24,203 bases of DNA from JBBILU01 sp037444775 (GTDB lineage: Bacteria > Patescibacteriota > Gracilibacteria > BD1-5 > UBA6164). Where the stretch lies: NCBI GenBank assembly GCA_037444775.1, contig JBBILU010000018.1:1-24203 (forward strand). The letters are read 5' to 3'. Under the pieces are notes generated by a model that ran no database searches, was not told the origin of the DNA, and saw nothing but the letters and a program-made list of their open reading frames with translations. Below are positions 17,674-24,203 of this stretch, in pieces. The first letter of the stretch is position 1. Every line of letters starts with the position of its first letter. The position numbers and the translations under genes were made by a program.

Positions 17674-17733
17674 TTACCCCCTCCCCCCTAAATGTTTATT
17701 TATATCTCCTATTTTAGGGGATTATAGGGGTAA
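17674..17733. repeat. Nested C/G-tract inverted repeat
   Basis: TTACCCC (17674-17680) pairs with GGGGTAA (17727-17733), and inside it CCCCTAAA (17685-17692) pairs with TTTAGGGG (17713-17720). C-runs and G-runs are otherwise almost absent here. It sits in the 200-base gap between two divergent genes, 27 bases before the secreted-protein gene. It may be a small mobile element, a protein site or an RNA structure in the leader. Apart from this I see nothing definite in 17560-17759. Confidence 0.65.
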
Positions 17734-17759
17734 CTTATAATTAATAAACTAAACCTATA

Positions 17760-18620
17760 ATGAAAAAAATATTTTTATTATTCTTTATTTTTGCTTTATT
17801 TATCTTAAATATCAATTTTTCTTTTGCACAAGATGAATGTTCTTTGAAAAAATGATTTGAAGCTTATTCTTGCAAAACTTCAAAATATTGTGTTAAATAC
17901 AAGCCAAAATTTGTTGTTTATAAAGTGAAAGATTTTGAAAAAGCAGAGAATTATAGTTTGAGTGATGCTCAAATTTGAGCAATGTCAGAATTTAAAGAAG
18001 CAAAAGAACTTTATAGAAAAAATCAAAATTGAATCTACTCTTGTGCTATAATAAAAACTCAAAAAAATTCTTTACTTTTAGTAAAAAATAAACTTTTGAA
18101 GTTAGAAAAAACATGAACTCTCAGTTCAAATATTATGTCAAAAATAGAATTAAGATTAAATAAACTTGATTTAACTATAAAAAGTTTATGATGTAATATT
18201 ACAGACAAAAATTCAATCTATTCCAAAAAAGATATTCTTGATGAATCAACTTATCAAATGTGTAAATATTCTTTTTATTTGGATTATTTGACAGATTATT
18301 ATGATAATGCTTGAAATGTTATTTGAAGTTGAGCTTTGAATGCAAATACTTCTATAGAGAAAAAGAATTATTCAGTTAGCTATATAAATAATTTAATTTC
18401 TTCTGTTAACAATAGTTTACAAGAAGAAAAAAATCATACTTATGAAATTTATAAAATTGCTTTTCAAGCTTATACCGAATATGAAAGCAATTATCCAGTT
18501 CATTTACTTCTTGAATTAATTAAAGATGATTTTATAGTTTTTAGAGAAAAGCTTTACCAAGCTTTGAATCCTATAAATCAGGTTTGATATAAAATTATGA
18601 ATGCAATGAGTACAAAATAA
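17760..18620 (+). CDS. Uncharacterised secreted protein
   Basis: The 286-residue frame starts with M-K-K-I-F-L-L-F-F and a hydrophobic core ending N-F-S-F-A-Q-D, a clear Sec signal peptide with cleavage likely after residue 21 (F-A-Q). The mature part begins with a cysteine cluster (C-S-L-K-K-G-F-E-A-Y-S-C-K-T-S-K-Y-C) and has three more Cys further on, so disulfides are likely. The remainder is helical and Lys/Glu/Asn-rich with a possible coiled coil near 115-145. No family is recognised. It stands alone between the PH-domain gene and recJ. Confidence 0.78.
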
Positions 18621-18767
18621 AAAAATATACTTTAAAATAAAAAAATACTATGAAAAAAGTTTTGAATTAGTTGAAGTATGATATTTAAGAAAAAAAGAGT
18701 TAAATAAAAAAAGTAAAATCCCTTTTCAAAAGTCTAAAAAATTTTCTAAACTAATAAACATATAATA

Positions 18768-20411
18768 ATGCAAACAAAAGTTTCACTGAAAAAAAATATT
18801 ATAAAATTTGACGAAAATTCAAAAAATAAAAGCATTGAAGAAATTCTTAATGAGAGATTTGAATGAGATTTTTCTCGTGAAAAAACCATCAAAGATTTGC
18901 ACGATCCTTATTTACTTTTGTGAATGGATAAAGCAGTTGCTAGAATTAAAGAAGCATTTCATAAAAAAGAAAGAGTTATGATTTTTTGAGATTATGATGT
19001 TGATTGAGTAACTTCAACTTCTATTTTGATGCATTTTTTCAAAAAAGTCGGAATAGAAGCTACTTATAGACTTCCTCATAGAATAAAGGATTGATATTGA
19101 CTTAGAAGTTATTTTATTGACGAAGCAAAAAGTCTTTGAGTTAGTTTAGTTGTTACTGTTGATTGTTGAACTCGTGATGTAGAAATAATTAAATATGCAA
19201 AATCTATTTGAATTGATGTAATTGTTACTGATCATCATGCTGTTCCTGAAATTATTCCAGAAGAAGCAGTTGCTATTATAAACCCAAAAAATCCAAAATG
19301 TAATTATCCATTTAAATATTTAGCTGGAGCTTGAGTTGCTTTTAAACTTATTCAAGCTTTAGCATGAGAATTTTTAAAAGAAGAAGAAATAGAAAAATAT
19401 TTGCTTGAATCTATTGATATTTGTGCAATTTGAACAGTTGCAGATTGTATGAAAATAACTTGAGAAAATAGAATTATTGTAACTGAATGATTAAAACAAT
19501 TAAAAAATTCAAGAAGTAAATGAATTAGAAAATTAATTGAAGAAGAAATTTCAAAAGATTTAGATGCGGATATTTTTGGTTTCAAAATTTGACCAAGATT
19601 AAATGCAGCTTGAAGAATGGATTCTCCATACAAAGCTGTAAACTTAATTTTAAATAATTCTACTTCAGTTTTTGAAACTATTTTTGAAATAGAAGAATTA
19701 AATAATAAAAGAAAATTATTAACAAAAGATTTTGCAGAAAAAGCTATATCATCAGTAAATTCAGAAGATAATTTACTTTTTTATATTTCAGATGAAATTC
19801 CACATTGAATTATTTGAATTGTAGCTTGAAAAATAACAGAACAGTTTCATAAACCTTGTATTTGTTTAAAAGACGAATGAGATAAATTAGTTGCCAGTTG
19901 CAGAAGTCCAGAATATTTTTCTATTATAGAAATTATTGAAAATTACAAAGATTATTTTTTAGCCTTTGGATGACATAAACAAGCTGCTTGATTTAGTATT
20001 TCACGAGAAAAGTTTCCTGAATTTAAAGAAAAAATTTTAGAAGAAATAAATAAATTTAATTTTACCGAAAATAAAAAAGAAATTTTTATTGATAAAATAG
20101 TTTTAGAGAATGAACTTTGATTTAAATTTTTGGAAGCAGTAACTAGGTTTAAGCCTTTTGGGATTTGAAACCCTAGACCTGTTTTTATGATAGAAAATTT
20201 TGAATATGGGAAATTAGAATTTATGTGACAGGGAAGAGAGCATTTCAAATTTACAAACAAAAATTGATTTAAAATTTTTGCTTTTTTCTTTTGAGAATTT
20301 TATGAACAAATCAAAAATTCAGAAAAAATTTCTATAATTTTTGATTTAAGTGAAGATTCTTGGATGTGAAAAAAAAGTCTTATGTTAAAAGTAATTGATG
20401 TAATTATTTAG
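18768..20411 (+). CDS. recJ: Single-stranded-DNA-specific exonuclease RecJ
   Basis: RecJ degrades single-stranded DNA 5'-to-3' in recombination and mismatch repair. The 547-residue protein has F-G-D75-Y-D-V-D-G80 (metal-binding motif, Gly as UGA), the V-D-C-G motif near 125, T-D155-H-H157-A and a second half with G401-G-H403-K-Q-A-A-G from the DHHA1 domain. An OB-like C-terminus follows. Length fits (about 550-580). It uses TAG as the stop, which overlaps the first base of a palindromic repeat. The gap of 147 bases upstream holds no gene I can support. Confidence 0.95.
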
Positions 20412-20464
20412 GTTTTTAGTACTAAAAACTTGCAAAATATACGGTTTTTAGTACCAAAAACTTG
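20411..20464 (+). repeat. Two copies of a 22-bp palindromic repeat after recJ
   Basis: GGTTTTTAGTACTAAAAACT at 20411-20430 (extended by TG) recurs at 20443-20464 with one change, AGTACC for AGTACT. The first copy contains a perfect palindrome, GTTTTTAGTACTAAAAAC. A hairpin here could stop recJ transcription, but the T-run after it is weak. Confidence 0.75.
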
Positions 20465-20471
20465 TATTTTT

Positions 20472-20616
20472 AAAATAAAGTAGTATTATTATAGTAATAA
20501 TTTATAATTAATTTCTTTATATATCAAACCTCACCCTACCCTCTCCTTTGGAGGAGAGGGATAACACAAAATATGGAAATTAATTTATTATAGTAATATT
20601 ATTACTACTTTATTTT
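20472..20616. mobile_element. MITE-like element with long terminal inverted repeats
   Basis: The left arm at 20472-20515 (44 bases) and the right arm at 20576-20616 (41 bases) are imperfect inverted copies. Both outer ends read AAAATAAAGTAGTA inward and both inner ends read AATTAATTTC. Between them a C/G-rich core holds CCCTCTCCT-TTGG-AGGAGAGGG (20539-20560), a 9-bp stem unlike the surrounding A+T-rich DNA. With no coding capacity and about 145 bases in length, it has the build of a miniature inverted-repeat element. It ends 8 bases before the ATPase start. Flanking duplications are not obvious. Confidence 0.6.
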
Positions 20617-20624
20617 CACAAAAA

Positions 20625-21887
20625 ATGTATAGAAGAAAAAAATATTTAGATAAAATTTATTTTGCTTTAGAAAAAGAAAAATTAGTTCTACTTTTATGAA
20701 CAAGACAAGTTTGAAAAACTACAATACTTGAAACTTTAAAAGAAGAATTATCTTGAAATAAATATTTTTACTCTTTTGAAGATGATTTTTCTAAAGTGGA
20801 ATTTAAAAATAAACAAGATTTTGTTAATTATTTTTCTATAAATTTATGAATAAATTTTAAAGAAGAATGATATTTTTTTATTGATGAATTTCAATATATA
20901 AAATCTTGAGAGCAAATTTTGAAGTCTATTTATGATGATAAAGATATAAAGTTAAAGTTTGTTGTAACTTGAAGTTGATTATGGACTTATTCAGATGATA
21001 GCAAATGAACTCTTGTTTGAAGATGAACAGAAATTTTTGTTTATCCGTTTGATTTTTTTGAATTTCTGGAAATAAAAAAAGTAAATACTAACTTACTTAA
21101 TTTTGAAAATTTGTCTATATCAATTATTTCTATAATAGAGCCATTTTATAAAGAATATTTAAGTTTCTGATGATATCCAGCTGTTGTTAATGCTACTACA
21201 AAAAAAGATAAAATTATAGAATTAGAAAAAATAATAACTAGATATTTAGAAAGAGACATTTCTTTTTTCTTAAGTTGAAACAGTTTATTAGACTTTAAAA
21301 AGTTTTTTTCTTATATTTCTACACAAATATGAAATTTAGTAAAAAAAGAGGCAATATCAGAATTTCTTTGAATAAAATTAAAGTATATAGATTTATATTT
21401 AAATATTTTGGAAAAAACTATGTTTATTTCTAGAGTTTATCCATATTTTTCAGATAAATCTAAAGAATATTCTTCAGCTCCAAAATTTTATTTTTGAGAT
21501 ATTTGAATATTTAATTTTTTAGAAAGATCTTTTGATTATAGAGAAAATAATTGAAAAATAGTTGAAAACTTTATTTTTAATGAAATTTTAAAAAATAAGG
21601 AATTTAATTCAGATGAAATAAAAGTTTATAAAAAAATTACAAAAAGTGAAATTGATTTCATATATGATTGATTTTCTTGACTTGTTCCAATTGAAGTAAA
21701 ATCTTGAAACAAAAAGGCAATTCCTAAAATATTTTTTTCTTTTGAAAATGACTACTGACCTAAAACTAAGCATTACATTATTACTAGTAATGATATTTTT
21801 AAAGTAGATTTATTACAAGAAAAAAAAGTATTTTTTCTTCCAAATTGGTTAATTTGAAATTTTTTAACATATATTTTACAAGTTTAG
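20625..21887 (+). CDS. P-loop ATPase with DUF4143 domain
   Basis: The 420-residue protein has Walker A G25-T-R-Q-V-G-K-T-T33 (two Gly as UGA) and Walker B F-F-I-D87-E88-F-Q. The sensor region is V-V-T-G-S-G. The DUF4143 opening is Y-L-S-F-G-G-Y-P-A-V-V (about 180-190). The C-terminal PD-(D/E)XK-like core has S-E-I-D344-F-I and then P-I-E357-V-K359-S-G. This is the standard layout of the widespread AAA_14-DUF4143 proteins, common in accessory regions and of unproven function. The start lies right behind the MITE-like element, which may carry its promoter. It is the third ATPase of this broad group in the window. Confidence 0.9.
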
Positions 21888-21934
21888 TAAAATGTATATT
21901 ATAGAGATAATTTATAATTTAATTTTGAAAAAAT

Positions 21935-24203
21935 ATGAGAAATAAAGCATTTTCCTTTGTGGAAATAATAATAACTGTTTCAATAATAGCTTTGTTATGA
22001 GTAATTTGATTTATGGTTTCAACAGGTTCACAAGAAAAATCTGTTAATACAAAAATTACAGCAGATTTGTCAACAATACAAAACTCTTTAGAACAATACA
22101 AACAAGAAAACTCTGTTTTACCAGAACCTAAATGAAATATGAATTTTTTTAATTCTTGATCTGAATATTCTCATTCTGCTTCTTGAGCTTTTTGAGTTCA
22201 TTGATTTGTAACGGAAAATTTGCTTCCTAAAAAATATATGAATTATGTCCCAATAGACCCAAAAACTAATGATTATTATGCTTATGGAAAAACTATTAAT
22301 AATAAATTTTATGAAATTTCTTGAGTTGTAAGAAAATCATGAGAAAATAAAGCAAAGGTTAGCTGAAATTATCCTTGAGAATTTTGACCAAGAAATCTGA
22401 TTAGAGAATATAATTGACCTCATTTTGTTTTTAATGATTCTAGTGAAAGTTTCCCATATAATCCAGATGAAAGAGTTATGACTGCAAAAGTTTCATCTTT
22501 TTCTTGAAGTCTAACTATAACAAAACTTTGAGTTTGAAATATAACAGATTTAGAAAAAATTTTAGAAACAGAATTAAGAGAATGAGATTCTATAAAAGTT
22601 TCTGCTTGATCTAGTGCTAATTTATATTATTCAGATTGAAGTAATTCTACACTTTGAGACTCTTCTTCAGAATCGGAACTTGTTTTTGCAAAAATGTTTT
22701 ATAAAGAAAATTCCAATTTAGTAACAAAAATTCAATTAGCTTTGATAAACGGAACTCTTTGGACAAAAGCAACAAAATTATCAGATAATTCAGAGTTTGA
22801 AGTTTTAACAACAGATTCAGCAGCAGCTGTTAGATGAACTATTTTTTGAGTGAAAAAAGAAACTTCTAGGACAATAATTCAATTAAATGTTTGAACTTTG
22901 GAAATAACAGATATTTGAACAGTTGCAAATAAACAAGAATTAATTTCAAATATTACAAATTGAACAGTTGATTTAGGAACGGGAACTGGTATAACTGTTT
23001 CTGAATGAGGAACTCCAGAAATTAAAACTATTAATGTTGATTGAAGTGTTTCAAATATTTCAGTTTGAAGTTGAATTGAAGAGGCAGAAAATTTAGATTT
23101 TTCTTCTAATGAAGAACTTGAAGTTGAGGAAATAAATAATTCTTTAGTTGGAGCTTCTAGAGACTTTAAACTTTCAATGAAACTTACTCCAACAATAAAA
23201 AAAGCAGATTATTTTTTATTATCTGTTTGATGAACTGATTATTTAACAAAAATTTCCCCACAAATTATTTGAAAAAATTTAGTTATGACAGGATGAGTGA
23301 ATTTTACTCCTCTTTTTTCTTTAATTTCAAAAATAATCTCAACTGAAAAATCAGATTTGTATTTACAAGCAGAACCAAATTGAACAAGTTCTAGTTTATC
23401 TGATTTTTTATCTAACAAAAAAGCTCAAATTTCTCTTTGTAAACAAATTTGAGTAAATATTTCTTGTTTACCAAAAAAGGATATAAATTTAGATTTGAAT
23501 TATAAAAAAGAAGAAAAGAAAGATGTGGTTTATAAAGAAATTGATGAAGAAGTTAAAACACCACCACCAGCATCAACATTTTGTGCAAGTTGAAGTTCTA
23601 TTTGATGATATATTTTAACAAGTCAATTGGATAATTGAAGTTCGGTTACTCTTTCTAAAAATACTTGAAGTTTATTTTCATACTGAATTTCTTCAACTCC
23701 AACTTGAATAAAAACTCAAACAGGAACATTGGAATGTAATAATTGAAATTTGAGTATAGTTTTAGAAAATTTAGAAACTATAACTTGTAATTCTTGATAT
23801 TCACAATTTAAAGCAAATTTAGATTGAACTTGAGAAAAAGTTTATTGTGAACCAAAAGTGGATGGAAAAAGTCTCTATGCTTTTGCTCCGTATGATAGAG
23901 CATGAGATTTGAATTTGTATGGAAGTTGAGGAACTACTTTTACAGTAGAAACAGATAAAATATCTGCTTGATATAGACAAAATGATTGAACAGATTCAGA
24001 AGAGAATTCAACATCTTTACCATCTTATTGTACAGTTAAAAGAGATTCATTTTGTGAAGCTTCATGAACTAAATGAATTTTTATCGATAGTGATTGAAAT
24101 AATAATTGAAATAATGATTATCTAAAATATTCTTGACTTAATCTTTGAAATGATTTTGTGGTGGAGATGAGTGTGAGGGGAGAGGATTTGAAGAGGACAG
24201 ATA
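21935..24203 (+). CDS. Large prepilin-like surface protein with FecR-like segment, 3' end missing
   Basis: At least 756 residues lie in the window and the frame is still open at the edge. The start M-R-N-K-A-F-S-F-V-E-I-I-I-T-V-S-I-I-A-L-L-G is a type IV prepilin signal: cleavage after A5, then Phe at +1 and Glu at +5, with Ala instead of the usual Gly. A pilin-like domain of about 120 residues follows. Near 297-350, A-A-A-V-R-G-T-I-F-G-V and a repeated strand pattern match the FecR domain (x-V-R-G-T-x-F-x-V). A Pro stretch, T-P-P-P-A, is near 545, then Cys-containing Ser/Thr/Gly-rich sequence. From about 720, Y-L-K-Y-S-G-L-N-L-G-N-D-F may open a lectin-like domain. A pilus-tip adhesin is plausible but inferred. 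Confidence 0.82.

Noticed and set aside
18621..18767. Small gene between the secreted protein and recJ
   Set aside because: The only ATG frames end after a few codons; nothing is supported.
19952..20260. 102-codon minus-strand frame
   Set aside because: It is antisense to recJ across the DHHA1 motif and shows no family features.
131..24203. Mass pseudogenisation, or UGA as selenocysteine or tryptophan
   Set aside because: In-frame UGA is everywhere and sits on invariant glycines; Trp is still encoded by TGG (for example W-P-T in SecE), and no selenocysteine element is seen.

Overview
The window is very A+T-rich (about a quarter G+C by eye) and can only be read if UGA is sense. With the standard code nearly every gene breaks into pieces of under 100 codons. 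Reading UGA as glycine (genetic code 25) gives 21 intact or nearly intact frames, all ending in TAA or TAG. The in-frame TGA codons fall on glycines that cannot vary, including two glycines of the P-loop of a GspE/PilB ATPase, the Fic motif HPFxDGNGR, DYDVDG of RecJ and PPGD of a YvcK-like protein. This code is known from the Absconditabacteria (SR1) and Gracilibacteria (BD1-5), so the DNA almost certainly belongs to one of these reduced lineages.

Layout, left to right. (1) 1-1507: a G+C-richer edge, a promoter overlapped by a perfect inverted repeat, and a P-loop ATPase with a PD-(D/E)XK-like C-terminus. (2) 1671-4126, plus strand: secE, nusG, an unknown membrane-anchored protein, greA and a DUF212/YuiD-type membrane protein, closed by a strong bidirectional terminator. 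(3) 4180-5425, minus strand: a type IV prepilin-like protein and a small membrane protein. (4) 5589-9670, plus strand: tRNA-Gln(UUG), rplU, a LysM-CHAP cell wall hydrolase and RNase R. (5) 9702-10982: a second ATPase bounded exactly by a 43-bp direct repeat of the RNase R terminator. (6) 11004-15618, minus strand: a Fic protein, a decayed membrane-protein gene, a YvcK/CofD-family protein, a HicBA toxin-antitoxin pair, galU and a single-pass pilin-like protein. (7) 15670-16995, plus: a GspE/PilB ATPase; 17017-17559, minus: a membrane PH-domain protein. (8) 17760-20411, plus: an unknown secreted protein and recJ. (9) 20412-20616: a long inverted-repeat element, then a third ATPase with DUF4143 features. 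(10) 21935 to the window end: a large prepilin-like surface protein with a FecR-like segment, cut off by the edge.

Two themes link the genes. The first is a type IV pilus or pseudopilus: an assembly ATPase, two prepilin-like proteins, one more single-pass protein and a secreted cell-wall hydrolase are scattered among housekeeping genes. The second is an accessory layer: three distinct P-loop ATPases of the AAA_14/DUF4143/DUF234 group, each beside an inverted or direct repeat, plus HicBA, Fic and a nearby pseudogene. That layer is the most likely place for something undescribed. No CRISPR array, transposase, rRNA or replication origin was seen. No gene-free stretch exceeds 300 bases.
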